Assembly: GCF_049472675.1 (NCBI RefSeq) | Contig: NZ_JAPNXM010000001.1 | Coordinates: 248,001 to 312,000, forward strand | DNA from: Deferribacter thermophilus | Lineage (GTDB): Bacteria; Chrysiogenota; Deferribacteres; Deferribacterales; Deferribacteraceae | Direction: 5' to 3' | Length of the DNA: 64,000 nucleotides | Shown here: positions 54,974 through 64,000 of the stretch, piece by piece | Layout of the letters: every line of letters begins with the position of its first letter | Numbering within the stretch: position 1 is the first letter of the stretch | Notes under the pieces: generated by a model | Seen by the model: only the letters and a program-made list of their open reading frames with translations | Database searches by the model: none | What the model was told of the DNA's origin: nothing | Translations under genes and position numbers: made by a program

Positions 54974-56212
54974 CTATAAAGATAGTAAAATGTTGAATAT
55001 TGCTCCATTCCTGTAAATGCTAAAATTTATTTCATCATAAAAGTTATTTATTATTATTTCATTTAGAACTTCTAAATTGGTTATCTCCTTATCATTTACT
55101 TTTAATATTACATCACCTCGTTTTACATAGGCTGGTATATTACTTTTTTTAACAACAATATATTCCCTTTTTTTTACAAATTCCAATCCATATAATTCTT
55201 TAAATATTTTTAAACCGTAATTTTCTGGATAGCTTGTGAGCAGTAATTTAGTTTTGTAAAAATCATTTTTTCTCTTAATAACTAATTTAATTGTAGAATT
55301 TGGCGGATAACTTCTTAATATATAATTAACCCCTTTTTTTGAAGATACTGGTATATCTTCTATAGAGTATAAAATGTCTCCTCTTTTAATACCACTTTTT
55401 CTGGCGTTACTATTTTTTTCCACACTACTTATTATTAGATTACCATCATTATCTTCTTCAAATAAAATTCCTAAAAAGCCTCTTCTTATTTTTTTATATT
55501 TAATTATTTCTGGTTTAATTCTTTTTAATACATTTATTGGTGTGGAAAAACCAATCCCTTGAGCTTCTCTATAAATAGCAGAATTAATCCCTATCACTTC
55601 TGCATCTAAATTTATAAGAGGACCACCGCTATTACCTGGATTTATCAACGCATCTGTTTGAATAAAAATAGAAAATCCGTTATCTGATTTTATTATTCTT
55701 TTAGTATTGCTAATTACACCTGTTGTAACCGAGTTACTTAATCCGTAAGGGTTCCCCATTGCAATAACTGTTTCACCCAAATATAAATTATCGCTATTAC
55801 CTAATTTCGCACTTGGAAATATTTTATTAGCTTTTATTTTGAGTAATGCGATATCTAAGAGCTTATCACCACCAATTAATTCTGCTTCATATTGTTCGTT
55901 ATCGTAAGGGATTATAAATATTTTATTGGCAGCTTCTATAACATGATAATTTGTAACAATAATATTATCATCGACAAAAAAACCAGACCCAAGGCTTTGA
56001 GTTTTATATGTTCTTTCAAAGCCAAAAAAGTCATCAAAAAATGGGTCATTAAAAAAAGGGTTAAAGCTTTTTTTGATAATCTTTTCCGTACGAATATTTA
56101 CTACAGACTTTTCAATTCTTTGAATTGCTAAAACAACATCATTTATCCTATGGGAAGCAAAGGTGTTTAAAGATATGAAAATTATAAATAGAAAAGCAAG
56201 AATGTATCGCAT
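54974..56212 (-). CDS. HtrA/DegP-like periplasmic serine protease with PDZ domains
   Basis: 412 residues with a signal peptide (1-19). The catalytic triad is His90 (VTNYHVIEA), Asp120 (LLDIALLKI) and Ser195 (NPGNSGGPL). One clear PDZ domain follows at about 240-320 (RRGFLGILFEE...GIKRGDILYSIE), with a second, shorter PDZ-like segment near 340-410. Degrades or refolds damaged envelope proteins. Overlaps moeA by 31 bases, an odd coupling of a stress protease with a cofactor gene. Confidence 0.93.
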   Translation of the reverse strand: MRYILAFLFIIFISLNTFASHRINDVVLAIQRIEKSVVNIRTEKIIKKSFNPFFNDPFFDDFFGFERTYKTQSLGSGFFVDDNIIVTNYHVIEAANKIFIIPYDNEQYEAELIGGDKLLDIALLKIKANKIFPSAKLGNSDNLYLGETVIAMGNPYGLSNSVTTGVISNTKRIIKSDNGFSIFIQTDALINPGNSGGPLINLDAEVIGINSAIYREAQGIGFSTPINVLKRIKPEIIKYKKIRRGFLGILFEEDNDGNLIISSVEKNSNARKSGIKRGDILYSIEDIPVSSKKGVNYILRSYPPNSTIKLVIKRKNDFYKTKLLLTSYPENYGLKIFKELYGLEFVKKREYIVVKKSNIPAYVKRGDVILKVNDKEITNLEVLNEIIINNFYDEINFSIYRNGAIFNILLSL

Positions 56213-57348
56213 AAATCACCCTCATACAAAATTTCAGTATTTTTGTCAATAATAGTGAGACTTCTAAAACCTTTATTTTTATTTTGAAACAAATCACAAT
56301 TAATAAGATTATTACTTTCAGTGGTTGTTATAGTTTTTATGATTTTATAGAAACCTTTTTTCTTTTTAAGGCTAAAATTTACAGGTATTTTTATTAAAAG
56401 ATTTTTTTCAGATATCCCTCTTAAAAGGAAGCCGATAAATAATTCGGTACATACAATTGCAGATTGTGGATTACCTGGTATTATAAAAATCGGTTTATTG
56501 TTTAATGTTGCAAGCTTAAATGTTTTGCCTGGACTTGCATTTATATTATTTATTAATATGTTACCATTAAGTGAATTTATAATGTCTAAGATTAAATCAG
56601 CTTTACTTAATCCTGTTCCACCGATAGTTATTAATAAATCATACTCGTTTATAGTAGATTGAATTTTAGTTTTAATAGAATGAAAATCATCCTTTTCTAT
56701 ACCCAAATATGTGATTTCTGTATCAAAATTCTTTAAAAATGTAGATATCATGTAATAGTTACTGTTTAAAGTGTTGTTAGGATCTGCAAATAGCTCGGTT
56801 AATTCTGATCCTGTTGAAATTATTCCGATTTTAATAGGTTTATAAACTTCAACACTGTTTATTCTTAATGTGGCTAAAAGTTCTATGATTCTGTGATCAA
56901 TTATTTCATCTTTATTTATAATTTTTTCCCCTTTTTTTATTATTGATTCTTTGGGTTGAATAAAAGTATTTTTTTGCTTTTCTAAGTAAAGTTTTTCATT
57001 AATTGTTTTACTGTTTTCAACTGGAACAACCATATCAATGTTGTGTAAAAGTTTTGTTCCTGTTGCAACTTTATATGCTTCATTTGGCAATAAATTCACT
57101 TTAGTTTGTTCTCCAGCAAATATTTCATCAATAACGGCAAACGGTTTTGAAAAATCACTTTCATTAGAGTTTATAGCATAGCCATCCATTTTAGATAGAT
57201 TGAATTCAGGTATAGATCTTGGAGCGATTATATCTTTACAAACTGTTTTACCAAAAGCATTTTCAATACTAATTAATTGTGTATTTCGTTTAATTTTTAA
57301 TGAATTAATAATTTTAAAAGCTTCGTATAAATCTGTGAATCTATTCAT
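56182..57348 (-). CDS. moeA: Molybdopterin molybdenumtransferase MoeA
   Basis: Inserts molybdenum into adenylated molybdopterin. 388 residues; FNLSKMDGYAINS near 49-61, the GEKIINKDEII stretch near 144-154, TIGGTGLSKADL near 233-244 (the MPT-binding domain) and PGNPQSA (near 298-304). Overlaps mobB by eight bases and htrA by 31. The sequence is somewhat divergent but carries all key motifs. Confidence 0.92.
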   Translation of the reverse strand: MNRFTDLYEAFKIINSLKIKRNTQLISIENAFGKTVCKDIIAPRSIPEFNLSKMDGYAINSNESDFSKPFAVIDEIFAGEQTKVNLLPNEAYKVATGTKLLHNIDMVVPVENSKTINEKLYLEKQKNTFIQPKESIIKKGEKIINKDEIIDHRIIELLATLRINSVEVYKPIKIGIISTGSELTELFADPNNTLNSNYYMISTFLKNFDTEITYLGIEKDDFHSIKTKIQSTINEYDLLITIGGTGLSKADLILDIINSLNGNILINNINASPGKTFKLATLNNKPIFIIPGNPQSAIVCTELFIGFLLRGISEKNLLIKIPVNFSLKKKKGFYKIIKTITTTESNNLINCDLFQNKNKGFRSLTIIDKNTEILYEGDLCDTFLLFYL

Positions 57349-58000
57349 CTTTTATACTAATTTTGATATCTTTTGCATTTTCACACCCTTTTAGTGATCT
57401 AATCATTGATGATATAGTTGATGATACGATATCGGCTACGAAGTCTTTCATAGGTATCGGATTACCATCAACTACTAATCTAATTTTGCGCTTTTTGCTT
57501 TCTATATAGTGTTCAATTAAAAAATCAGCTATTTCCTCTGGTTTGTTTAAATCAAAAATATTTTTAATATTTTTTAATTCAGGGTTTTCTGGCTCATCAG
57601 TTGCAACGCCAATTAGTGTGGGGTTATTTTTACATAATAATTCCTGCGAATGCTCTTTTCTGAATACCTCAATTTTTGGTTTATTTGCGCTTTTAAAACC
57701 TTCTGTTAATATCAAATCTATATCGTTATCCAGTTTGAATATTAGTTCGTCTATTGAGAGCTCATGATCTACATCAGAAATTATAGCATACTGCCATGGG
57801 GATGAAATAATTACAGAATATGCTCCAGACTGTTTATGTCTGTATGTATCTTTCCCCTCTTTATCTATATCAAATCCATGAACATCATGTTTAATCGTAG
57901 CTACTTTATAATTTTTACTTTTGAAAATTTTTAATAATTTTTCAATTAAAGTGGTTTTACCACAGTCTGATGAGCCCACAATTGATATTACTGGTATCAT
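57341..58000 (-). CDS. mobB: Molybdopterin-guanine dinucleotide biosynthesis protein MobB
   Basis: GTP-binding adapter that works with MobA. 219 residues from ATG 58000; the P-loop GSSDCGKTT (residues 8-16) follows the opening MIPVISIVG, and the DHELSIDELI and ILTEGFKSANKPKIEV stretches are typical. The ATG at 58000 was chosen because AGGAG lies seven bases upstream; in-frame starts up to 58054 would add residues without homology. moeA follows with an eight-base overlap. Confidence 0.92.
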   Translation of the reverse strand: MIPVISIVGSSDCGKTTLIEKLLKIFKSKNYKVATIKHDVHGFDIDKEGKDTYRHKQSGAYSVIISSPWQYAIISDVDHELSIDELIFKLDNDIDLILTEGFKSANKPKIEVFRKEHSQELLCKNNPTLIGVATDEPENPELKNIKNIFDLNKPEEIADFLIEHYIESKKRKIRLVVDGNPIPMKDFVADIVSSTISSMIRSLKGCENAKDIKISIKDE

Positions 58001-58007
58001 GTCAAAA

Positions 58008-58012
58008 CTCCT
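58008..58012 (-). promoter_or_regulatory. Ribosome binding site deciding the mobB start
   Basis: Minus-strand AGGAG, seven bases before the ATG at 58000, in frame with upstream start candidates. Confidence 0.7.
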
Positions 58013-58059
58013 AAAATTTTTTTCTATATTAAACCAATAAATTTTATACATCAATAAAA

Positions 58060-58088
58060 TTGTTTTATTATTACAATTATGTTATAAT
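58060..58088 (+). promoter_or_regulatory. Possible promoter of the MshEN/PilT-like gene
   Basis: TTGTTT (58060-58065), 17-base spacer, perfect TATAAT (58083-58088). Start would be near 58095 and the leader about 26 bases with an AGGGTATAGAG ribosome binding region before ATG 58121. The -35 is weak. Confidence 0.5.
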
Positions 58089-58120
58089 AATAAAAAATTA
58101 AAAAAATAAAGGGTATAGAG

Positions 58121-59671
58121 ATGGCTAAAAAAATAGGTGAATTACTAGTTGAGAAAGGTGCTATAACTAAAGAGCAGTTAGAAATAGCCTTAAAAAGGCA
58201 GTCAATTACAGGTGAAAAATTAGGTCATATTTTGGTAAAGTTAGGTTTTGTTGATGAAGAGAAGTTTTATAAGCTTTTAGCAGAACAGTTTAATATTAAT
58301 AAGTTTGATAAAGATGAATTTATAATCACAAAAGAAGCTCAAAACTGTCTTTCACTAAAAACTGTAGTAGAAAATGAGATTATCCCTTTAGAAAAAAAGG
58401 AAAATAAGTTATTTATAGGGTTTTCAAATTTTACAATATTAAATTTAATTAAAGACTTTGAGTTTGAATCAGGGTGTAAAGTATACCCTTTTCTTATGCC
58501 TGATAATATGGTAAAAAAGATTATAATAGATTTTCAGAATTTCCCTTATGGTTTGAAGGACTATAAATACAAAAGCTTGAAAAAATATTTGATAGAAAAA
58601 TATAATACTTTTGATGTAGATTTGGGTAAAGTCGCTGTATTAATAGATGAACTTGAACAAAACTATACTCAAATAATTTTCACAGATGGTGAGCAGCCAT
58701 TCTTAAAGAAAAACAGTGCTATTTTTAAAGTTGATTATAAATTAATTAAGCACACTGATATATTGAATTTTATAAAATTATATCTGTCAGAGGGGTTAAG
58801 GAAGAAGTTGGTTGAAGATAATAATATAAAAATCAATCTAAACATTTATAATAAAACATTTTTATGCTCGATTTTAAAGCAAAGAGGGAAATATAATGTA
58901 ATATTAAGTCCTGTAAGTAAACATATCCCTGATATTGTGAGTTATGATATTGAACAGCCTTTATTTAGAGATTTAATATCTATGCGTGGTGGTTTGTATT
59001 TAATAGCAGCACCTCATGGCCATGGAAAATCGACTTTTATGAGCTCTATTGCAAGTCATTTCAGTAAGAATTTAAATACAACAATAATATATATTGATGA
59101 GTTTATAATGTATAGGTTTGAGAGTGATTATTCTTACATTATGCAGATTGAGCTAGGAAGTGATGCTGAAAATTTAAAAGATGCTTTATTATTAGATAAG
59201 GTAATTAATTCAAATATAATTTTTATAGGTTTGTTGAATAACTTAGAAGAATTTGTAAATATTTTACAATTAGCTGAGGCAGGTAAAAAAGTTTTTATAA
59301 GTTTAGAAACCCCTGATATTACCAGTGCCATTAGTTATATTAATTCCTTAATTGAAAAAACAAAAGATTATTCAATAAGGGAGAGGTTTGCAAACGTTTT
59401 AAGGGTATGCTTGGCTCAAAGGTTAGTTAATTTAAGAAACAGTATAAAAAAATTGTATATTTATGAATATATGAGAATGAATTTAAAGGTTAAAAGGCTT
59501 ATTGTTGAAAATGCTATATCACAAATTAATTCACAAGTAAAAGGATCATCTGATTATATCCCTTTGGAGAAAAAGTTTGCCGATTTAATAAAAGAAGGAG
59601 TGCTTGAAAAAGATGATATTTTTAATTATTCTTTAAATTATGATATTTTAAAAACATATATTAACTTGTGA
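58121..59671 (+). CDS. MshEN-domain protein with degenerate PilT/PilB-type ATPase
   Basis: 516 residues. Residues 1-60 are two MshEN half-motifs (KIGELLVEKGAITKEQL and LGHILVKLGFVDEEKF), the c-di-GMP or ATP binding module of MshE. The second half looks like a PilT/GspE ATPase: Walker A APHGHGKST (near 303-311), DEFI in place of the Asp box, then FIGLLNNLEEF where the Walker B should be GEMRD, and SLETPDITSA where the His box HTNSA should be, then a VCLAQRLV helix. Catalytic acids and the histidine are missing, so it is probably a pseudo-ATPase. Alternatively a very divergent type IV pilus motor; no pil cluster is adjacent. Confidence 0.72.
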   Translation: MAKKIGELLVEKGAITKEQLEIALKRQSITGEKLGHILVKLGFVDEEKFYKLLAEQFNINKFDKDEFIITKEAQNCLSLKTVVENEIIPLEKKENKLFIGFSNFTILNLIKDFEFESGCKVYPFLMPDNMVKKIIIDFQNFPYGLKDYKYKSLKKYLIEKYNTFDVDLGKVAVLIDELEQNYTQIIFTDGEQPFLKKNSAIFKVDYKLIKHTDILNFIKLYLSEGLRKKLVEDNNIKINLNIYNKTFLCSILKQRGKYNVILSPVSKHIPDIVSYDIEQPLFRDLISMRGGLYLIAAPHGHGKSTFMSSIASHFSKNLNTTIIYIDEFIMYRFESDYSYIMQIELGSDAENLKDALLLDKVINSNIIFIGLLNNLEEFVNILQLAEAGKKVFISLETPDITSAISYINSLIEKTKDYSIRERFANVLRVCLAQRLVNLRNSIKKLYIYEYMRMNLKVKRLIVENAISQINSQVKGSSDYIPLEKKFADLIKEGVLEKDDIFNYSLNYDILKTYINL

Positions 59672-59679
59672 GAGGGGGT

Positions 59680-61044
59680 ATGGAAAATATAAAAGTAGAT
59701 ATTAATTATTCTTTAAAAAAATTTTTAAATTCTGGTTTGACTGAAAGCGATATTGAAAATTATAAATCCAAAGCACAAAATGGCTTGCTTAAGCTAATTC
59801 AGTTGCATTCAAATGGTGAAGTAGGTTTTCCCGATGTGGTTAACCAAAATATCTCCGAGATTAAAGATTTTGCTAAAAAAACATTAGGAAAATATAATGA
59901 TCTGATTGTAATTGGCATTGGTGGTTCATCATTAGGTATAGAAGCTGTTTGTGAAGCTTTGTTACCTTATGGTTACAACGCCTTAAGCTATTCGGAAAGA
60001 GGGTGTTTTCCTAGGATTTGGGTTTTAGATAATGTTGATCCTTTTAAGAAAAAATCGATACTCAGGCATTGTAAAGCTGAAGATACATTGGTTTGTGTAA
60101 TTTCGAAGTCTGGTTCTACAGTAGAGACTATTTTTAATTTTGTCTATGTTTATAACTGGTTAAAAGAAAATTTGAGAAAGAATTTAAATGAACATTTAAT
60201 ATTTATTACAGATCCTGAAAAAGGTTTTTTGAAGAAATTTGGTAATGAAAACAAAATAAAGATGTTTGATATTCCAAAAAATATTGGTGGTAGATTTTCT
60301 GTTTTTACACCTGTTGGCCTTTTACCTTTTGCTCTTCTTGGAATTGAAATTGATAGACTTTTGGCTGGAGCTAAAAATTTTATCGATGAAGGTATTAATA
60401 AATGTTTATTATTATCTGCAATTTACATGTATTTTATTGAAAACAGTAAAAATATAAATGTTGTAATGCCTTACACTTCTAGATTAGGCAAGTTTGTAGA
60501 ATGGTTTTGCCAGCTTTGGGCAGAAAGCTTAGGAAAAGCTGCTAATAACAAAGGTGAAACTGTAAATTTTGGCACAACACCTCTTAAGTCTATAGGTTCT
60601 GTTGATCAACATTCACTGTTGCAGTTATTTAAAGAGGGACCAAATGATAAGCATTTTACATTTATTGAGGTTTTAAATCATCAATTTGATAATAAATGTG
60701 TTGATGTATTTGATGATAGTTTAAGTTATTTTAAAAATGTTTCATTAGGACAGCTGATTAATTATGAGTTGCATTCGACGGAATTGGTTTTAAGAAAAGC
60801 TGGTAGGCCTTCCATTAAGATTATTATGGATTTAATTGATGAATATAACATTGGTTATTTAATGATGATGTATATGTATATTGTAAGTATCATAGGATTG
60901 GCAAATGATATCAATCCATTTGATCAACCTGGGGTTGAAGAAGGTAAAAAATACACAAATGCTTTACTTGGCCGAAAAGAGTTTATAGATTTTAAAAAGG
61001 ATTTTGAGCAGGAATATCTTAAATTAGATGAATACATTATTTGA
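59680..61044 (+). CDS. pgi: Glucose-6-phosphate isomerase
   Basis: Interconverts glucose- and fructose-6-phosphate. 454 residues from ATG 59680; phosphate-binding GIGGSSLG (near 79-86), SKSGSTVETI (near 145-154), the GGRFSVFTPVG loop (near 204-214) and a C-terminal NPFDQPGVEEGK. A GAGAGGGGG stretch directly precedes this ATG, favouring it over a GTG at 59668. Overlaps tilS by 17 bases. Confidence 0.94.
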   Translation: MENIKVDINYSLKKFLNSGLTESDIENYKSKAQNGLLKLIQLHSNGEVGFPDVVNQNISEIKDFAKKTLGKYNDLIVIGIGGSSLGIEAVCEALLPYGYNALSYSERGCFPRIWVLDNVDPFKKKSILRHCKAEDTLVCVISKSGSTVETIFNFVYVYNWLKENLRKNLNEHLIFITDPEKGFLKKFGNENKIKMFDIPKNIGGRFSVFTPVGLLPFALLGIEIDRLLAGAKNFIDEGINKCLLLSAIYMYFIENSKNINVVMPYTSRLGKFVEWFCQLWAESLGKAANNKGETVNFGTTPLKSIGSVDQHSLLQLFKEGPNDKHFTFIEVLNHQFDNKCVDVFDDSLSYFKNVSLGQLINYELHSTELVLRKAGRPSIKIIMDLIDEYNIGYLMMMYMYIVSIIGLANDINPFDQPGVEEGKKYTNALLGRKEFIDFKKDFEQEYLKLDEYII

Positions 61045-62284
61045 AAAGTTTTTGTATGAACAATGTAGGTTTTTAGAAGGCAAAAAGGTAATAGTAGCTT
61101 TTTCAGGTGGTAAAGACTCTGTTTCTTTACTGTACTTTTTAGCTAACAATAAGTGTTTATTGAAAATATCTGATATTGTTGCTTGTCATATAAATCATCA
61201 GTTAAGAAAAAATAGTGACAGAGACGAAAAGTTTGCTTTGGGTTTTTGCAAAAAATTAGGTTTAAAGATATATGTTTTTAAAATTGATGTTTATGAATAT
61301 GCAAAAAAGTATAATTTGAGTATTGAAGATGCTGCGAGAAATTTAAGATATAATAGATTAAACGAATTATTAGAAAACTTAGGTTTTGATTATATTCTAA
61401 CCGCTCATCATAGAGATGATTTAATAGAAAATTTTTTTATAAGAGTTTTTAGGGGAACACCTCTTTATAATTTAGGTGGATTTAATTTAGAAAGCAGTAA
61501 TGTTAAAAGGCCTATGTTGGATATAGACAGAAATTTAATAGATGAGTTTGTAAATTATTACAAATTAGATTTTATGGTTGATGAAAGTAATTATGATGAT
61601 AGGTTTCTCAGAAATTGGGTTAGAAATAAGTTAATGTCAGAAATAGCAAATTACAATAAAGGCTTTTTTAAAAATATTATTAGACTTATTGATGAGTCAA
61701 AAGAGCTAAAATCTTTTTTAGATAGTAAAATTAATGTTCATATTTTAGAAAATTTTGATGATTTTAAATTTTTTTTATTAGATGATTTTTTAAAGTTAAC
61801 TGATTATGAAAAAAAGTATTTTTTGATGTCATTGTTAAATAAATATTTCAAGGTAGAAAAAAGACATATAAACTCTATAATTGATATATTTAATTACAAA
61901 GAGTCAAAAAGGGTAATACTGCCTTTAGGCTTTGTTTTTGAAAAATCTTATAAATACTGTTATCTTTATAAAAAATATTACTTGAAGAATTTTGAAATTA
62001 TAAAAGATTCAAGAACTTTTAAAGTGCAAATACCTCATTTAAATAAATGTGTTGTATTCAAAAGGGGATTAAAAAACAAAAGTTTGTTAATTAGGAATAG
62101 GCGTAAGGGTGATAGGTTTTTGGGTAAAAAATTAAAGGATATTTTTATTGATAAAAAAATTGATTTAGTTATAAGAGATACTTCTGTGTTAGTTGAAGAA
62201 AATGGAAATATTTTATGGGTTGAAAATATATCTAAAAATGATGATATTGAAATAAAATATATAAAAGGTGGGGAAAATGATTAG
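61028..62284 (+). CDS. tilS: tRNA(Ile)-lysidine synthase
   Basis: Makes lysidine at position 34 of the AUA-reading tRNA(Ile). 418 residues; the ATP pyrophosphatase P-loop VAFSGGKDSVS (near 23-33), HINHQLRKNSDRDE, and HHRDDLIEN (near 126-134), with a C-terminal substrate domain. Gene order tilS-hpt-ftsH is widely conserved in bacteria and supports the assignment. Confidence 0.95.
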   Translation: MNTLFEKFLYEQCRFLEGKKVIVAFSGGKDSVSLLYFLANNKCLLKISDIVACHINHQLRKNSDRDEKFALGFCKKLGLKIYVFKIDVYEYAKKYNLSIEDAARNLRYNRLNELLENLGFDYILTAHHRDDLIENFFIRVFRGTPLYNLGGFNLESSNVKRPMLDIDRNLIDEFVNYYKLDFMVDESNYDDRFLRNWVRNKLMSEIANYNKGFFKNIIRLIDESKELKSFLDSKINVHILENFDDFKFFLLDDFLKLTDYEKKYFLMSLLNKYFKVEKRHINSIIDIFNYKESKRVILPLGFVFEKSYKYCYLYKKYYLKNFEIIKDSRTFKVQIPHLNKCVVFKRGLKNKSLLIRNRRKGDRFLGKKLKDIFIDKKIDLVIRDTSVLVEENGNILWVENISKNDDIEIKYIKGGEND

Positions 62285-62810
62285 TAATTATAAGTTAGAG
62301 ACATTTATAACTAGGGATGAGATTGAGTCAAAAGTAAAAGAATTAGGTGAGAAGATTACAGAAGATTTTAAAGGTGAAGAGTTATTTTTGGTGGGAGTTT
62401 TAAAAGGGTCATGGATTTTTATGGCAGATTTGGTTAGAAATATCGATTTACCTTTAGAGGTTAGCTTTATTTCTGTATCAAGCTATGTGGGGCAAACTAC
62501 AAAGTCATCAGGTGTTGTAAGATTACTTTGTGATATAGATAAGCCCCTAAATGATAGAAATGTTATTCTTGTTGAAGATATTGTGGATACTGGTCTTACT
62601 TTGAGTTATTTAAAGAAATTGCTTGAAGTCAGGAATCCAAAATCTTTTAAGATATGTGCATTGCTTGATAAACCAGAAAGAAGGATTGCTGAAATTTCGG
62701 CAGATTATGTTGGATTTACAATACCTGATGAGTTTGTTGTGGGGTATGGTTTGGACTACAATGGATATTTTAGAAATCTAAAAGATATTTCTATTTTAAA
62801 ATTATTATAA
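62277..62810 (+). CDS. hpt: Hypoxanthine phosphoribosyltransferase
   Basis: Salvages hypoxanthine and guanine. 177 residues from ATG 62277; the PRPP loop VILVEDIVDTGLTLSYL (near 98-114) and the GVLKGSWIFMADLVRN segment (near 40-55) are typical. An upstream GTG at 62268 would extend it by three residues. Overlaps the tilS stop by eight bases. Second purine phosphoribosyltransferase in the window. Confidence 0.93.
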   Translation: MISNYKLETFITRDEIESKVKELGEKITEDFKGEELFLVGVLKGSWIFMADLVRNIDLPLEVSFISVSSYVGQTTKSSGVVRLLCDIDKPLNDRNVILVEDIVDTGLTLSYLKKLLEVRNPKSFKICALLDKPERRIAEISADYVGFTIPDEFVVGYGLDYNGYFRNLKDISILKLL

Positions 62811-62830
62811 AATACTGTTAGGGAGTGAAA

Positions 62831-64000
62831 ATGAAAAATAATTTTTACAAGAATTTAATGCTTTGGATGGTAATTGCATTGATGATGGTAGTTATGTTTA
62901 ATTTTTTCAATACAGGTCAAGGACTAAGTAAAAAATTATCATATTCTGACTTTATCAATAAAGTTCAAGAAAATAAAGTTAAGGTAGTTATTATAAAACA
63001 GAATCATATAACTGGGGAGATGACTGATGGAACACAATTTGAAACATATTATCCCACTGATGATGAGCTTGTAAAAATTTTAAGAGAACATAAAGTTCAA
63101 ATATATGCAAAACCGCCTGATCAAAATCCTTGGTATGTACAGGTATTAATTTCTTGGCTGCCAATGATTATATTGATTGGTATCTGGATCTTTTTCATGA
63201 AGCAGATGCAGGGTGCAGGTGAGAAAGCTTTTTCTTTTGGTAAAAGTAGGGCAAAGTTATTAACTCAAGATCAGCAAAAGGTTACTTTTAAAGATGTGGC
63301 AGGTGTAGAAGAAGCAAAGGAAGAGTTACAAGAGATAATTGAGTTTTTAAAAGACCCGCATAAATTTCAGAGATTGGGTGGGAAAATTCCAAAAGGGGTT
63401 TTATTAGTTGGTCCTCCTGGAACAGGTAAGACATTGTTAGCAAAAGCTGTGGCTGGAGAAGCAGGAGTACCTTTTTTTAGCATATCTGGTTCTGATTTTG
63501 TTGAAATGTTTGTTGGTGTAGGTGCAGCAAGAGTTCGTGATCTGTTTGAACAAGGGAAAAAACATGCTCCATGTATTATTTTTATAGATGAAATTGATGC
63601 GGTTGGTAGGCATAGAGGAGCAGGTCTTGGTGGAGGCCATGATGAAAGAGAACAAACGCTTAATCAACTGTTGGTAGAGATGGATGGTTTTGAATCAAAT
63701 GAAGGTGTTATACTTATTGCAGCAACTAATAGACCGGATGTCCTTGATCCTGCATTATTAAGACCAGGTAGATTTGATAGACAAGTTGTAGTTCCAAGAC
63801 CTGATGTAAATGGTCGTTATGAAATTTTGAAAGTGCATACTAAAAAAGTTCCATTGGCTGATGATGTTGATTTAGAAATCCTGGCAAAAAGTACACCAGG
63901 TTTTTCTGGTGCTGATTTATCTAATTTAGTAAACGAAGCTGCCCTTATTGCTGCAAGGAAAAATAAAGATAAAGTTTATATGGAAGATTTTGAAGAAGCA
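62831..64000 (+). CDS. ftsH: ATP-dependent zinc metalloprotease FtsH, 5' part cut by window end
   Basis: First 390 codons, translated by hand. Two membrane helices (about 9-27 and 99-121), then the AAA module: Walker A GPPGTGKT (near 196-203), pore loop FVEMFVGVG, Walker B IIFIDEID, second region of homology NRPDVLDPALLRPGRFDRQV. The HEAGH zinc motif lies past the window. Quality-control protease of inner-membrane proteins. ATG preceded by GGGAG ribosome binding site; follows hpt by 20 bases. Confidence 0.96.
   Translation, partial: MKNNFYKNLMLWMVIALMMVVMFNFFNTGQGLSKKLSYSDFINKVQENKVKVVIIKQNHITGEMTDGTQFETYYPTDDELVKILREHKVQIYAKPPDQNPWYVQVLISWLPMIILIGIWIFFMKQMQGAGEKAFSFGKSRAKLLTQDQQKVTFKDVAGVEEAKEELQEIIEFLKDPHKFQRLGGKIPKGVLLVGPPGTGKTLLAKAVAGEAGVPFFSISGSDFVEMFVGVGAARVRDLFEQGKKHAPCIIFIDEIDAVGRHRGAGLGGGHDEREQTLNQLLVEMDGFESNEGVILIAATNRPDVLDPALLRPGRFDRQVVVPRPDVNGRYEILKVHTKKVPLADDVDLEILAKSTPGFSGADLSNLVNEAALIAARKNKDKVYMEDFEEA

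Overview
The window is a dense, AT-rich (roughly 30% GC by eye) Gram-negative chromosome segment. Proteins of lipopolysaccharide (HldD, an ArnT-like glycosyltransferase), lipoprotein (Lnt) and Tat secretion show an outer-membrane organism. A neelaredoxin-type superoxide reductase, a split archaeal-type glutamate synthase, molybdenum-cofactor/FdhD genes and a purine salvage set suggest an anaerobic or microaerophilic, respiring bacterium. The mix resembles Deferribacteres (Deferribacter/Calditerrivibrio-like); that placement is inference from gene content and composition, not a database match. No rRNA, tRNA, CRISPR array, insertion sequence or prophage was seen, and no gene-free stretch exceeds 300 bases.

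Layout. 1-3363 (minus): polyamine operon speD-speE-speB behind a good promoter (speB runs off the left edge), then hldD and a SlyD-like isomerase with its own terminator. 3486-8777 (plus): rRNA methyltransferase, PleD-like diguanylate cyclase, and an adjacent pair resembling the helical-cell-shape peptidases Csd6/Pgp2 and Csd4/Pgp1. 8828-14069: a BMP-type purine nucleoside ABC transporter whose ATPase gene is interrupted by one in-frame TAA, followed by a xanthine phosphoribosyltransferase-like gene. 14062-22918: a membrane-anchored hypothetical protein, a sensor kinase with a CxxCH heme motif, a lipid A glycosylation set (GT2, LpxB-N-like, ArnT-like), lnt, tatA, a DUF1786-like actin-fold protein, an orphan EcfT and truA.

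23257-45150 is an almost gap-free run of same-strand genes: HDOD and hybrid kinase, radical SAM, pgeF, yggS, yggT, K+ channel, PIN/TRAM, ispD, M50 protease, trpS, scpA, scpB, rluB-like, queD, queE, a TPR protein, an ExeA-like ATPase, NtrY/NtrX-like two-component pair and polX. 45282-52279: three-gene glutamate synthase behind a good promoter, then mobA and fdhD, ended by a shared terminator. 52308-58000 (minus): superoxide reductase, mltG, carA, an HtrA protease, moeA, mobB. 58121-64000 (plus): a MshEN plus degenerate PilT/PilB-like protein, pgi, tilS, hpt and the first part of ftsH.

Links between regions: molybdenum cofactor maturation (mobA, fdhD, moeA, mobB) flanks the superoxide reductase; purine salvage is served both by the ABC/xpt-like operon and by hpt; c-di-GMP may link the PleD-like cyclase with the MshEN protein; and several cell-wall enzymes (the Csd4/Csd6 pair, PgeF, MltG) handle peptidoglycan. 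The most notable observations are the cell-shape peptidase pair, the nonsense codon in the nucleoside transporter ATPase, the MshEN pseudo-ATPase, the heme-motif kinase, the Cys-rich split glutamate synthase, and genes whose promoter sits so close to the start codon that the mRNA should be leaderless.
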